A stretch of 64,000 nt of DNA, from NCBI RefSeq assembly GCF_005405485.1, contig NZ_BJED01000016.1, positions 1 to 64,000 on the forward strand, in the 5' to 3' direction. The notes beneath the pieces are model-generated. The model was not told the origin of the DNA. It saw nothing but the letters and a program-made list of their open reading frames with translations, and made no database searches. Each line of letters starts with the position of its first letter. Positions within the stretch are counted from its first letter, which is position 1. Positions 44,961 through 57,762 of the stretch are shown in pieces. Source of the stretch: Enterococcus hulanensis (GTDB taxonomy: Bacteria > Bacillota > Bacilli > Lactobacillales > Enterococcaceae). The position numbers were made by a program, and so were the translations under genes.

Positions 44961-46199
44961 ATGGACGTAGGATCAGGAAGAATCGACATTACACCCGAGG
45001 AGCCGTTTTATCTTTTAGGCTATAAAACACCTTTGAGAAATCAACCGGCAGAAGGCATTCATGATCATATTTTTATCAATGGTTTGTTAATTTGCACTAA
45101 TTTAAATCAGAAATTATTTATTGCCACAGGCGATTTATTGGAGCTGGAGGATCAGTTTGCCGCGACGATTCGCTATAAGATCAGTCAGCGCTACGGTATT
45201 CCTTTTGCCAATGTCATTATCGGTGTTACCCATGATCATCACTCCGTGAGAGACTTTCACGAAAGTTGGGAGTTTGGGAAGTTTAATGAACAATACCGCG
45301 ATTTTCTAGCGAATAGTTTTGTTGAATTATATGAAAAATGCGAGAACAATCTGGTAGAGGCGAAGATGGTTTACGGCGATGATTTGGTTTTAGGCTATTT
45401 CAGCAATCGCAATCATCCCGGCCAGCAATCGGACAATACGGTTTCCGTGGTTAAGTTTGTACATGAAGGCAAGGAAATCGCGGGACTGGTCAACATCGCG
45501 GTCCATTCAACAGTTCTAAGCGGAAGCAATATGCTGCTGACCGCCGATCTGGCAGGGAATTTGTCACAGAAGTTAAAGGATCTTTGGGGCTTTTACCCAT
45601 TAATGCTGATCGGCTGTGCCGGTGATTCCAGCAATCATAATGATCGGTCGGCTAGAGATTTTGCTGAGCTGGACAGGGTAACCACCGGATTAGCCGAGAA
45701 AATAAATCACATTGAACTGGAACGCACGATCACTGTAGATAATCAGCCGCTCCGTGTGCTGACGCTTAATCAAGAAGTTGTGAACGATAAGAAAGCCTAT
45801 GATCAAGACCTGTTAAAGAGAATTGAAGGAATGAAAAACGGATCAATCAAAGCGGTCGGATCTCAGCCGCTGGAGCATCTGATCAAGAAATGCGAAGCGC
45901 AGCTGAAGGAACCGCCGTTTTATGATGTGGTGCCTATGCGCATTTTAGATTTAGGCGATCTGCGCCTGTTCGTATTTCCCGGAGAACTGGCTTCAGCAGG
46001 CGGGGAGATGCTGCGAAATTCTACGAATAAAACCGTTCTTATCGCAGGCTATTGTGACGGGTTTCATCATTATTTTTTGGAGGAGAAGGATTACGGTCTA
46101 AGCTTTGAAACAATTGGGAACCCGGTTCCGTCTGGGACTTTTGAAAAAATTATTGGTCAATTTTGTCAAGGAAGCGAGCTGTTAGACTCACAGTCGTAG
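44961..46199 (+). CDS. Ceramidase-superfamily protein B (neutral ceramidase-like amidase)
   Basis: 412 residues, no signal peptide, so cytoplasmic. Expected motifs are present: VTHDHHS (about residue 90), NIAVHSTVLSG (about 182) and GCAGDSSNHND (about 220), corresponding to the zinc histidines and catalytic serine of neutral ceramidases. Ceramidases cut N-acyl amide bonds of sphingolipids, but an intracellular bacterial homologue in a PTS operon more likely acts on a soluble amide of the imported glycoside. 4 bp after protein A. Confidence 0.77.
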   Translation: MDVGSGRIDITPEEPFYLLGYKTPLRNQPAEGIHDHIFINGLLICTNLNQKLFIATGDLLELEDQFAATIRYKISQRYGIPFANVIIGVTHDHHSVRDFHESWEFGKFNEQYRDFLANSFVELYEKCENNLVEAKMVYGDDLVLGYFSNRNHPGQQSDNTVSVVKFVHEGKEIAGLVNIAVHSTVLSGSNMLLTADLAGNLSQKLKDLWGFYPLMLIGCAGDSSNHNDRSARDFAELDRVTTGLAEKINHIELERTITVDNQPLRVLTLNQEVVNDKKAYDQDLLKRIEGMKNGSIKAVGSQPLEHLIKKCEAQLKEPPFYDVVPMRILDLGDLRLFVFPGELASAGGEMLRNSTNKTVLIAGYCDGFHHYFLEEKDYGLSFETIGNPVPSGTFEKIIGQFCQGSELLDSQS

Positions 46200-46283
46200 G
46201 TTCAAATTTGGGTGTTCGGAAAGAGCCGTAATCGGGGCTGAGTGAAGTCGATAATAATGAAAAATAGAAAGGTTTTAATGATT

Positions 46284-48182
46284 ATGGACTACATGAAATT
46301 AGGCAAAGAAATTCTAAAGCAGGTCGGCGGGAAAGAGAATGTCGCAAATATTTCGCATTGTGTAACCAGGGTTCGTTTTGTATTAAAAGATGAAAAAAAG
46401 GCAAATGACGACGAAATAAAACATATGCAAGGTGTTTTGGATGTCATCAAACAGGGCGGGCAATATCAAGTTGTGATCGGTCCGAGTGTTAAAAAAGTCT
46501 ATGATGCCATTATTAAAGAAGGCGGATTCTCTGAGGATGCTTTCGACAGCTCACAGGCCAATCAGGAGGATGATAAAAATCTTTTGACCAAGGCGCTGGG
46601 GTTAGTTAGTTCAATTTTTATCCCAATACTAGGCGTTTTATCTGGTGCAGGGATGATCAAAGCGATGCTGGCTTTAATCAGCGTGTTCGGACTGCTTTCT
46701 GATACAGACGGGACTTATATCATATTAAATGCACTCTCTGATGTTCTCTTCTATTTCTTCCCGGTTGCGATTGGCTGGAGTGCCGCTAAGCGTTTTGGGA
46801 TCAAGGAGATTTACGGAATTGTTTTAGGCGCGTTTTTAGTCTATCCCAGCATTGTTGCAGCAGCGAGCGGGGACCCGATCAATACGTTGTTTGCGGGAAC
46901 GATTTTTTCTATGAACTATCAATTAACCTTCTTAGGTATTCCGGTGGCGTTACAGAATTATGCCAGCACAGTCATTCCAATCATCGCGATCGTTTGGATT
47001 GCCAGCTATGTCTACAAGTTTTTTGATACGTACATTCCGGATGTGTTGAAAATGGTTTTTGTCCCCTTCTTTACCCTGATCGTTACAGGGGTAGCTAGTT
47101 TAATTATTATTGGTCCCATTTCGATCGTTCTGCAAAATATGCTGAGCGGCACGGTCTCTTGGCTGATTAATTTGAATACTGGGATTGCAGGATTCCTTTT
47201 AGGGGCTTTTTGGTCCATTTTGGTTATGTTTGGTTTGCACTGGGCCGTTATTCCTTTCTTTGCGATCAATGTCGCGCAATATGGGTATGATATTATTAAT
47301 CCGCTTATTTTCTCTGGAGCGCCCGCTATTCTTGGTGCGACGATTGGTATAGCGATTCGCACAAGAAACAAGGATACACGGGCAGTTTCAACGGCAGCGG
47401 CAGTTTCTTCCTTCTTCGGGGTCAGCGAGCCCGCGTTATACGGGGTTTTGATTCCTCGTAAATGGATTTTAGTCACTTGCTTGACTGGTGCCGGAATTGG
47501 CGGGGCGATTGCCGGATTAGCTGGTTCTAAGCTGTATACCTTTGGCGCACACGGCTTACTAGGCTTGCCGACGTTCATTAATCCGAAAGGCATTGACAGC
47601 GGCTTTATCGGTCTGTGCATTAGCGGGATCGTGGCCTTTGCCTTTGCGTTGATTACGGCCTTGATTATTGGCGATAAAAAAAGTGAAGCAGATTTCCTTC
47701 CTAAAAAAGATGAAGAGGGAAAATCAGAGATCGATTATTATGCTCCGGTAAAAGGCGAAGCCATCGATTTGATCAATGTGGATGATGAAGTATTTTCAAA
47801 ATTAGTGTTAGGCGATGGGATCGCGATCAAACCTAGCGAAGGAAAGGTGTACGCTCCAGCAGATGCGATCGTCAGAGTAGCTTATCCAACGGGGCACGCG
47901 ATTGGCCTAGCAGGAAACAACGGAGAAGAAATCCTGATCCACATAGGAATAAATACGGTTGATCTAAAAGGAGCATATTTCACCAGTCATATTCAGCAAG
48001 GCATGAAAGTCAAAAAAGGCGATCTTTTAGTCGAGTTTGATTTAGATGCGATAAAAAATGAAGGCTATGATCCAACGGTTATGGTCATTGTCACCAAAAC
48101 GGATAACTTAAAGTCCGTTGAACCAATGGTGATTGGCGCAGTTGATACGAACAGCCGGCTGCTTAGGATTGGTCTGGAATAA
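46284..48182 (+). CDS. PTS beta-glucoside-type EIIBCA
   Basis: About 632 residues in one chain. EIIB has its phospho-Cys in NISHCVTRVRF (Cys26). The EIIC membrane domain covers about residues 100-460. The C-terminal EIIA of the glucose family has its His in EILIHIGINTVDLKG (about residue 555). It imports and phosphorylates a beta-glucoside-like compound. ATG 46284 gives the usual MDYMKLGKEIL start; ATG 46278 is an alternative. It closes the operon with the amidohydrolase and ceramidase-like genes. No antiterminator (BglG) gene is present; control is probably by the LysR protein and CcpA. Confidence 0.93.
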   Translation: MDYMKLGKEILKQVGGKENVANISHCVTRVRFVLKDEKKANDDEIKHMQGVLDVIKQGGQYQVVIGPSVKKVYDAIIKEGGFSEDAFDSSQANQEDDKNLLTKALGLVSSIFIPILGVLSGAGMIKAMLALISVFGLLSDTDGTYIILNALSDVLFYFFPVAIGWSAAKRFGIKEIYGIVLGAFLVYPSIVAAASGDPINTLFAGTIFSMNYQLTFLGIPVALQNYASTVIPIIAIVWIASYVYKFFDTYIPDVLKMVFVPFFTLIVTGVASLIIIGPISIVLQNMLSGTVSWLINLNTGIAGFLLGAFWSILVMFGLHWAVIPFFAINVAQYGYDIINPLIFSGAPAILGATIGIAIRTRNKDTRAVSTAAAVSSFFGVSEPALYGVLIPRKWILVTCLTGAGIGGAIAGLAGSKLYTFGAHGLLGLPTFINPKGIDSGFIGLCISGIVAFAFALITALIIGDKKSEADFLPKKDEEGKSEIDYYAPVKGEAIDLINVDDEVFSKLVLGDGIAIKPSEGKVYAPADAIVRVAYPTGHAIGLAGNNGEEILIHIGINTVDLKGAYFTSHIQQGMKVKKGDLLVEFDLDAIKNEGYDPTVMVIVTKTDNLKSVEPMVIGAVDTNSRLLRIGLE

Positions 48183-48189
48183 AAATATA

Positions 48190-48229
48190 GGTGTGCAGAA
48201 GATGATTCATTTTCTGCACACTTTTTTTT
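48190..48229 (+). terminator. Terminator of the BglP-like operon
   Basis: GTGTGCAGAA/TTCTGCACAC stem followed by eight T. Confidence 0.92.
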
Positions 48230-48343
48230 CGTTAATTAATAGAGAAATGAAAACCGGCAATTCGCTAACGCTAAGCATAAAATAGGTTTTATTTAGCAAA
48301 GATAGCTAAGTGTTATTAAAAATCGTTTTGCGGTTTCTACCGA

Positions 48344-48357
48344 TGGACCTCGGTCCA
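48344..48357. promoter_or_regulatory. Palindrome upstream of the alpha-glucoside PTS gene
   Basis: TGGACC-TC-GGTCCA, a perfect inverted repeat about 90 bp before the start codon, suited as an operator for an RpiR-type regulator such as the one at 51508. The binding protein is inferred. Confidence 0.4.
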
Positions 48358-48445
48358 AAGCGTAAAAGAAGCATTGTAACGGATTTCATAAGTTGGTAGT
48401 CTAAGGTCAAGAGATACGTATACTCAATAAAACGAATGGAGAGAG

Positions 48446-51371
<2,926 letters not shown>

Positions 51372-51382
51372 GTTTTACAATG

Positions 51383-51422
51383 AAAGTATTAATGATTGGA
51401 AACGATCGTTGATACTTTTTTT
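51383..51422 (+). terminator. Terminator after the GH4 gene
   Basis: AAAGTAT(T)AA pairs with TTGATACTTT, then six T. The loop contains GGAAACGATCGTT, which resembles a cre half but scores poorly. Confidence 0.75.
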
Positions 51423-51507
51423 CTAACGTATATTTTGCCAGTTTTGCCATAGTTTGAATTCGTTTTCCGGTAAGGTAAAATAAGAATAAACGCTAAGGAG
51501 GATGACT

Positions 51508-52272
51508 ATGCTTTTTTCCGATATCGTCAATCAGCATTATGACAATTTAAATGAGATCGACCTGCAAATGGTCCAATACATCCATGCCCATCCTAAAGAA
51601 ATGACGACGATGGGAACCAATGATTTTGCCAAAATCTGTCATTCCTCGAAATCAACCGTGATCCGCTTTACGCAAAAGCTGGGCTTTACCGGCTTCAGCG
51701 AGCTGCGAAATTTTTTAAAATGGCAAAACAATCCCAATGAAGCCGTGGAAGAGCCCACCTTCAAAAAAAGAATTTTTTCCGACGCGGAACGAACGATCAA
51801 CTATCTCAAAGACAACGACTGGGAAAATATTTATCGCGCGCTGCAAAACAGCCGCAACGTCTATTTATTGGGAACAGGAGTCACCCAGCAGAACCAAGCA
51901 GCCGAATTACAACGCCTGCTGCTGCTGATTGGCAAGCCGGCACAAATGATTCCCGCCTCTTCCCAATCGAATGAGTTCAAACGCATCGTGGAAAAGATCA
52001 CCGCCGAGGATTTGATTTTTGTGCTGTCATTATCGGGTGAGAATCAGCACCTCTTTAATGTATTGAACGTTCTATCCACCCATCGCTCCACCATCGTTTC
52101 GATCACGAACATGCAGAACAATTTATTATCCGGACGAGCAGATTATTCACTGTACGCCTCCAGCAGCCGGAGTCCTAACCCAACCGATTGGTGGCTGCAA
52201 ACCTCGTCCTCATTTTTCCTGCTGATCGAAGCATTTGCCTTCGGGTATGTCGATTATTGCCGGAGAAAATGA
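51508..52272 (+). CDS. RpiR/MurR-type regulator 1
   Basis: 254 residues: N-terminal HTH (SSKSTVIRFTQKLGF) and C-terminal SIS domain. AAGGAGG lies 6 nt before ATG 51508, while ATG 51502 touches it. It probably regulates the alpha-glucoside PTS/GH4 pair directly upstream. Confidence 0.9.
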   Translation: MLFSDIVNQHYDNLNEIDLQMVQYIHAHPKEMTTMGTNDFAKICHSSKSTVIRFTQKLGFTGFSELRNFLKWQNNPNEAVEEPTFKKRIFSDAERTINYLKDNDWENIYRALQNSRNVYLLGTGVTQQNQAAELQRLLLLIGKPAQMIPASSQSNEFKRIVEKITAEDLIFVLSLSGENQHLFNVLNVLSTHRSTIVSITNMQNNLLSGRADYSLYASSSRSPNPTDWWLQTSSSFFLLIEAFAFGYVDYCRRK

Positions 52273-52433
52273 TGTAACTAAGTTTGCGCAAGGTGAGTGA
52301 AGCTGCTTTTATCTGCAAAAATAGAAGCCATCAGCTTTCTCACGCCCCGCAGCGGATTTTGCGAGCCATTGAATGGATTCTTTTTTCATTATATACTTTA
52401 AAGGAAATTGACCATAAGAATGGGGTGAGGACG

Positions 52434-53231
52434 ATGGAGCTAGGGAATCCAGTAAGGAGTATTTTACTTCGTTATATCAATAATCAAAAAAAGCAGGACA
52501 ACAATTATTTTATTGCCCAGATCGTGTTGGATAACTTTGATGAGATTCCCCAATTAACCATTTATCAGCTGAGTGAAAAATGTTTTGTTTCCACCGCGGC
52601 GATCTCACGGTTTATTCGTTTGTTAGGATTTGCGACGTATACCGAATTTAAATCCGCCTGTGAAGCCGAGATAGGAATTACTCATGATTATGACAAGAAA
52701 TATACGGCAACGGACCCGGCACCGGAGAGTTCATTTATTGCCGAATTCACTGAGAATCTGCACCGCAATTTGACTTATTGCCAAGAACATCTTTCGGAGT
52801 CTGAGCTGAAGGAAGTGGCTGAGAGGATTCATACAGCTTCTGATGTGATGGTTTTCGGCTTAGAATTTGCTTCGTTTATGAGCCAGCATTTTCAAAGTCG
52901 CATGGCTATGATGGATAAACGTGTTCATAATGGGTTTACTGTGGATGATCAATTGGCAGCGATTGAAAGAATCCAGCCTAACAGCTTGGCGCTGATTTTT
53001 TCGATGGAAGGCGGCTTTTTCTATTTCAACGAAAAAGTGATTGCGGCCTTGAAAAAGAAGGACGTCCATATCATTGTCTTTACGTTTAAGAGTTCACCGA
53101 TGATTGAACGCAGCGCTGATCAGGTGATCCTCTGCGGGGAACGCAATGAAAACACAGAAGGACGACTGTCGGTTCTTTATATAATGGAGCTTTTGCTGTT
53201 TTATTATATGCGAACGATTTATTTAGCCTGA
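52434..53231 (+). CDS. RpiR/MurR-type regulator 2
   Basis: 265 residues with HTH (VSTAAISRFIRLLGF) and SIS domain. The true start is ATG 52434 with GGTGAGG 4-5 nt upstream; the longer frame covers a non-coding region. It probably controls the GH1/EIIC pair downstream. Confidence 0.88.
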   Translation: MELGNPVRSILLRYINNQKKQDNNYFIAQIVLDNFDEIPQLTIYQLSEKCFVSTAAISRFIRLLGFATYTEFKSACEAEIGITHDYDKKYTATDPAPESSFIAEFTENLHRNLTYCQEHLSESELKEVAERIHTASDVMVFGLEFASFMSQHFQSRMAMMDKRVHNGFTVDDQLAAIERIQPNSLALIFSMEGGFFYFNEKVIAALKKKDVHIIVFTFKSSPMIERSADQVILCGERNENTEGRLSVLYIMELLLFYYMRTIYLA

Positions 53232-53247
53232 AGTTTCATATTTTGAA

Positions 53248-53284
53248 ACAAAGCCTCTAGTTTTGAAACTAGGGGCTTTGTTTT
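53248..53284 (+). terminator. Terminator after RpiR 2
   Basis: ACAAAGCCTCTAGTTT pairs with AAACTAGGGGCTTTGT, short T-run. Confidence 0.85.
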
Positions 53285-53346
53285 GTCGTCGTGAATGGAA
53301 TCGCTTCCGTGCTATTGTTTAGGTAACAGGAAGGAGCGATGCACAT

Positions 53347-54711
53347 ATGGAGAAAAAAAGTTTTTATTGGGGAGCCTCCACCTCGGCATTCCAAGTGGAA
53401 GGAGGATATGGCGAAGGCGGCAAAGGTGTCGCTACGACGGATGTCCGAAAAGTACCCGCAGGCGTAGCGGATTCAAAGGTGGCCTCTGATCAATACCATC
53501 ATCTGAAAGAAGATGTTCTTTTGATGAAGGAATTAGGGATCACGCTTTATCGCTTTTCCTTTAATTGGACCCGTATCATGGGGAATGGCTACGAGGAAAA
53601 TCCAGCAGGGATTGCTTTTTATAATCAGCTGATTGATCTTTGTTTAGAAAATGGCATTACACCATTTCCGACGCTGTATCATTTTGAAATGCCGCAGCGC
53701 TTTGTCGAGGATTTTGCCGGGTGGCAATCACGGAAATGTGTGGAGCAGTTCGTAAAATATGCGGAAATCTGTTTTCGTCATTTTGGTGATCGGGTAAAAT
53801 ATTGGGGCACGATCAACGAGCAGCTGATTGCCAGCGCGGCAACTGATTTAAACGGAAATCACGAGACAAATCCGGAGCTGAAAATGAAACACATGTATCA
53901 AATGAGCTATCACATGTCCCTTGCCGAGAAAAAGACAATCGAAGTCTTTCGTAAAATCGTAAAAGATGGAAAGATCGGTCCGATTTGTTCAATGCAGGTA
54001 GTGTATCCGGAAACACCAGCGCCCAATGATATTCTAGCCGCACGAAATGCACAGGATTTTTTGCAGAATTGTTTTTTGGATATGTCGGTTTTTGGCAAAT
54101 ATCCAACTAGCTACAGCAATTATTTAAAGAACAAAGGCTGGTATCCTGAATCCGAGGAAGAGGATGCCGCGGTGCTAAAGAATAATCGGCCGGACTTTAT
54201 CGGGATCAATTATTATTGCAGTACCTGTGTGCGGGCATTAGCTGACGGTGAAGATAACAGTAAGCTGCCGCCGTTTTATCGGAATGAATTATTTACTCTG
54301 GGAAATAACCCCCATTTGACCAAGACCCAATGGATGGAGTTTGGGATCGATCCAGAGGGCTTATACATCGGAATGCGGGATATTTATGAGCGTTACGGAC
54401 TTCCGATGGTGGTGACCGAAAACGGGTTGGCCTATTCGGATGTTTTAGAAGGAGAGACAGTCTCCGATCATTATCGAATTGACTATCTGGAACAGCACAT
54501 CAAGCAGTGTGAACGTTTGGTGGAGGAGGGGTATCCGGTCTTTGGCTATTGCCCTTGGTCGCTGCTTGATTTGGTTAGTTCCCATCAAGGATTTAAAAAA
54601 CGTTACGGATTGGTGTATGTTGATCGAACGGATGAAGACGTAAAGGACTGTCGTCGAATCCCGAAGGAAAGCTATTTCTGGTATAAAAACCGAATTCAAT
54701 CGAATAAATAA
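53347..54711 (+). CDS. GH1 6-phospho-beta-glucosidase-like enzyme
   Basis: 454 residues. The acid/base region reads GTINEQL (about residue 157), where most GH1 enzymes have TxNEP, and the nucleophile Glu is in VVTENGLAY (about 358). The adjacent cellobiose-type EIIC suggests a phosphorylated beta-glucoside substrate. GGAGCG lies 8 nt before the ATG. Confidence 0.9.
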   Translation: MEKKSFYWGASTSAFQVEGGYGEGGKGVATTDVRKVPAGVADSKVASDQYHHLKEDVLLMKELGITLYRFSFNWTRIMGNGYEENPAGIAFYNQLIDLCLENGITPFPTLYHFEMPQRFVEDFAGWQSRKCVEQFVKYAEICFRHFGDRVKYWGTINEQLIASAATDLNGNHETNPELKMKHMYQMSYHMSLAEKKTIEVFRKIVKDGKIGPICSMQVVYPETPAPNDILAARNAQDFLQNCFLDMSVFGKYPTSYSNYLKNKGWYPESEEEDAAVLKNNRPDFIGINYYCSTCVRALADGEDNSKLPPFYRNELFTLGNNPHLTKTQWMEFGIDPEGLYIGMRDIYERYGLPMVVTENGLAYSDVLEGETVSDHYRIDYLEQHIKQCERLVEEGYPVFGYCPWSLLDLVSSHQGFKKRYGLVYVDRTDEDVKDCRRIPKESYFWYKNRIQSNK

Positions 54712-54723
54712 GGAGCGAGAAGA

Positions 54724-56037
54724 ATGAATACTTTTATTGATTTCATGGAAAAACGATTTATCCCTGTCGCAAATAAAATCTCTGAAAATCGTTACTTAAA
54801 GAGTGTCAGCACAGGGTCGATGGCGCTGCTGGGTGTTATTATGGTAGGCTCGATTTTTACAGTGATCGCTAGTTTCAGCTGGGGACCTTATCAAGAATTC
54901 TTGACTAGTACACAATTAGGGACACTGCTAAATTATATCCCGGATTTTACCATTGATTTGTTGGGGATGTATATGGCCTTTAGTATCGCGTATTGCGGTG
55001 CAGATATTTTCAAGATAAAAGAGCACGCATTAGGAACAGGCTTGATCTCACTTGTCAGCTTTTTGATGCTTAGTCCGTTGACGGATGTGCCAGAGGAGCG
55101 TTTAGCCTATCTGAATACCAGCTATTTAGGAGCTAAAGGTGTCTTTGTTGCGATCTTTGTCTCACTGTTAACGATTCAAGTGATGCGATTTTTTGTTAAG
55201 AAGAACTTTACGATCCGTATGCCTCAAGGCGTGCCTGAGATGGTTACCAAGTCCTTTACTTCTTTAATTCCGGCTGTTGCGATTGTTTTGATTTTTGGAC
55301 TAATCAAGCTGTTGTTTAGTCTGACCAGCTTTGAAACAGCGACGGACTTTATTTATACCTTGCTTCAACAGCCGCTGCAGTCATTGACCGCAACCTTGCC
55401 AGCATTCTTAGTTCTGATTTTGATTTCCAACCTGCTGTGGTTCTTTGGGATTCACGGATCAATGACCGTTTTGCCGATTTTGATGCCGATCTTTTTGGGC
55501 TACCTCGCAGGAAATACCGAGGCTGTCTCAGCCGGCGAAGCGATCCCGCATGTCATTAATTTCGGTCTTTACGATCTGGCCTGTCTAGGAGGAAGCGGAG
55601 CTACGATCGGTTTAGTGGCGAATATGTTTTTCTTTTCCAAGAGCAAACGTTATCGCGCCTTTTCCAAAATTGTTTTCCCCAGCGGATTATTCGGAGTCAA
55701 TGAACCGGTGATTTTCGGGATGCCGCTGATGCTAAATGTGATGCTGCTGATTCCATTTCTATTAACTCCTTTAGTGATCGTATCTCTGGGATATCTGTTG
55801 ATCTCTTTTGGAATCATTACTGCTCCAATCGGAATCTTAGGTGCCGGATCATTACCGCCGCTGGTTCATGGGATCGTGCAGGGAAGTTTATCCTTTGGTA
55901 TTTACGAAATTATTGCGGCGGTGCTTTCAATGGCCATCTATTTCCCATTCTTTAAAGCCTTAGATAATCAAGCAGTTCAAGAAGAAGCTGCCGCAAATGA
56001 GTTAGCAGCAGAAGATTCGACAGTTAGTGAAATTTAA
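54724..56037 (+). CDS. PTS lactose/cellobiose-type EIIC
   Basis: 437-residue membrane permease with about ten helices, NLLWFFGIHGSM and FGVNEPVIFGMPL motifs of the CelB family. EIIA and EIIB for this sugar are not encoded nearby, so they must be shared from another locus. 12 bp after the GH1 gene. It ends with an acidic tail. Confidence 0.92.
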   Translation: MNTFIDFMEKRFIPVANKISENRYLKSVSTGSMALLGVIMVGSIFTVIASFSWGPYQEFLTSTQLGTLLNYIPDFTIDLLGMYMAFSIAYCGADIFKIKEHALGTGLISLVSFLMLSPLTDVPEERLAYLNTSYLGAKGVFVAIFVSLLTIQVMRFFVKKNFTIRMPQGVPEMVTKSFTSLIPAVAIVLIFGLIKLLFSLTSFETATDFIYTLLQQPLQSLTATLPAFLVLILISNLLWFFGIHGSMTVLPILMPIFLGYLAGNTEAVSAGEAIPHVINFGLYDLACLGGSGATIGLVANMFFFSKSKRYRAFSKIVFPSGLFGVNEPVIFGMPLMLNVMLLIPFLLTPLVIVSLGYLLISFGIITAPIGILGAGSLPPLVHGIVQGSLSFGIYEIIAAVLSMAIYFPFFKALDNQAVQEEAAANELAAEDSTVSEI

Positions 56038-56041
56038 CGAG

Positions 56042-56080
56042 GAGCTCAACCATTTATAAGCAAATGGTTGGGCTCTTTTT
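56042..56080 (+). terminator. Terminator of the GH1/EIIC operon
   Basis: Perfect GAGCTCAACCATTT/AAATGGTTGGGCTC (one G-U) stem and five T. Confidence 0.92.
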
Positions 56081-56206
56081 GTGTGATTATCAAAATAAGT
56101 ATCCATAACTAAAACCAATGACCAGCCATAAAAAAGCGCAATTAGCTAAGACGGATCGGTAACAGGTATAGTTGATGTACTGAAAAACAAGCAGGAGGAC
56201 ATCAAT

Positions 56207-57136
56207 ATGGGAAAAACTTATTCATCCATTTTAGAGTTAATCGGAGAAACGCCAATCGTGAAGCTGAATCCACTGGTACCGGAAAACAGCGCGGAGGTTT
56301 ATGTCAAGCTGGAGTTCTTTAATCCCGGCGGCAGTGTGAAGGATCGGATCGCTTTGCATATGATCGAAACAGCTGAAAAGGCGGGAGAATTAAAGCCGGG
56401 AAATACGATTGTGGAACCAACTAGCGGGAACACGGGAGTAGGTTTAGCCATGGTCGGTGCTGCCAAAGGCTATCCAGTCATTATCGTGATGCCGGATACG
56501 ATGAGTATTGAACGAAGAAAACTCATTCAAGCATACGGTGCAACGCTGATCCTGACACCAGGCGCAGAAGGGATGAAGGGGGCGATCGCAAAAGCTAGCG
56601 AGCTAGCCAGTCAAGACGGCTACTTTATGCCGCTGCAGTTCAACAACCCGGCAAATTCGGCGATCCACCGAGAAACGACGGCGAAAGAAATTCAAGCAGC
56701 TTTTGGGACAGGCGGTTTAGACGCTTTTATCGCAGGTGTCGGGACCGGCGGAACGATCACGGGTGCCGGTCAAAAATTGAAGGAAGCCTATCCTGATCTA
56801 AAGATTTACGCAGTAGAACCGGAAGAATCGCCTGTTTTAAAAGGCGGCGCCCACTCTCCTCATAAAATTCAAGGAATCGGTGCCGGTTTTGTCCCAGAAA
56901 TACTGGACACCACGATCTATGATCAAGTCCTTTCCGTTTCCAGCGAAACAGCTCTGCAAGCAGCGCGGGAAGCTGCCGCAAAAGAAGGCATATTAGTCGG
57001 AATATCCGCAGGTGCAGCGATCCATTCTGCACTTCAAGTAGCACAAGAATTAGGACCGGACAAAAAGGTTTTGGCGATCGTTCCAGATAACGGAGAACGC
57101 TATTTATCGACTGCCCTGTATCAATTTGACGAATAA
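56207..57136 (+). CDS. cysK: Cysteine synthase (O-acetylserine sulfhydrylase)
   Basis: 309-residue PLP enzyme making cysteine from O-acetylserine and sulfide. Seen: IGETPIVKL, the PLP lysine in NPGGSVKDR, the PTSGNTG substrate loop and the GTGGTITG phosphate-binding loop. AGGAGG lies 9 nt upstream. No SAM or T-box leader is visible. Monocistronic. Confidence 0.95.
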   Translation: MGKTYSSILELIGETPIVKLNPLVPENSAEVYVKLEFFNPGGSVKDRIALHMIETAEKAGELKPGNTIVEPTSGNTGVGLAMVGAAKGYPVIIVMPDTMSIERRKLIQAYGATLILTPGAEGMKGAIAKASELASQDGYFMPLQFNNPANSAIHRETTAKEIQAAFGTGGLDAFIAGVGTGGTITGAGQKLKEAYPDLKIYAVEPEESPVLKGGAHSPHKIQGIGAGFVPEILDTTIYDQVLSVSSETALQAAREAAAKEGILVGISAGAAIHSALQVAQELGPDKKVLAIVPDNGERYLSTALYQFDE

Positions 57137-57145
57137 CGAAATTCC

Positions 57146-57176
57146 GCCCCTTCATCGTTGGTGAAGGGGCTTTTTT
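57146..57176 (+). terminator. Terminator of cysK
   Basis: GCCCCTTCA/TGAAGGGGC stem with six T. Confidence 0.93.
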
Positions 57177-57179
57177 AAA

Positions 57180-57484
57180 TGTTCGTGTTTAACGCCGGAA
57201 AGGTTCGATAAACGTTTCATTTTTGTTAATATGAAAAGAATTGAGAATACAAGGGTTAATTGGAGTTATTAAGGAAATGATGCGAAACTTAATATTATAA
57301 GCAAAGGACTGCGTAAATGTTCATGTTTATTTGCTTTCTTCGTTCCGCCATGTTATGGTAACTAAGTAATACTTTGATATGTGACTAGGTGGTTATCTAA
57401 GAATTTTAAGATACTTTTTTATTACACGTCATTTTTTATTACAACAAAATAAACACAGTTGATGTGTAATTGGAGGTACTTTCT
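57180..57484 (+). promoter_or_regulatory. Promoter region and long AT-rich leader of the cold-shock gene
   Basis: About 300 bp without a gene. Cold-shock genes of the CspA family often carry long structured 5' leaders, and the AT-rich stretch with GGAGG at the end fits. No exact promoter can be singled out. Confidence 0.4.
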
Positions 57485-57685
57485 ATGAATAAAGGTACAG
57501 TAAAATGGTTTAATGCAGACAAAGGTTTTGGTTTCATCACTGGAGAAGACGGAAATGATGTTTTCGCACATTTCTCAGCTATCCAAGGCGACGGATTCAA
57601 ATCTTTAGACGAAGGTCAAGCAGTGACTTTCGATGTTGAAGAAGGCCAACGCGGCTTACAAGCTTCAAACATCACAAAAGACTAA
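57485..57685 (+). CDS. csp: Cold-shock protein, CspA family
   Basis: 66-residue single OB-fold RNA chaperone with both RNP motifs ([10 protein letters not shown] and DVFAHFSAI). Start ATG 57485 lies 8 nt after GGAGG. Role: prevents RNA secondary structure at low temperature or general translation support. Confidence 0.96.
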   Translation: MNKGTVKWFNADKGFGFITGEDGNDVFAHFSAIQGDGFKSLDEGQAVTFDVEEGQRGLQASNITKD

Positions 57686-57710
57686 GATTAATCTATTGAT
57701 GGATGACTAA

Positions 57711-57737
57711 GGAGATCGGAAACGATCTTCTTTTTTT
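57711..57737 (+). terminator. Terminator of the cold-shock gene
   Basis: AGATCG-GAAA-CGATCT hairpin, then seven T. Confidence 0.85.
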
Positions 57738-57762
57738 ATAATATTTGAAGGAGGATATTCAA

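Noticed and set aside
51395-51410. GGAAACGATCGTT considered as a cre site
   Set aside because: Mismatches at several key consensus positions and it lies in the loop of a terminator hairpin.
56090-56206. Region before cysK checked for a SAM riboswitch or T-box
   Set aside because: Only about 125 bp with no T-box motif, no SAM-type core and no terminator before the start codon.
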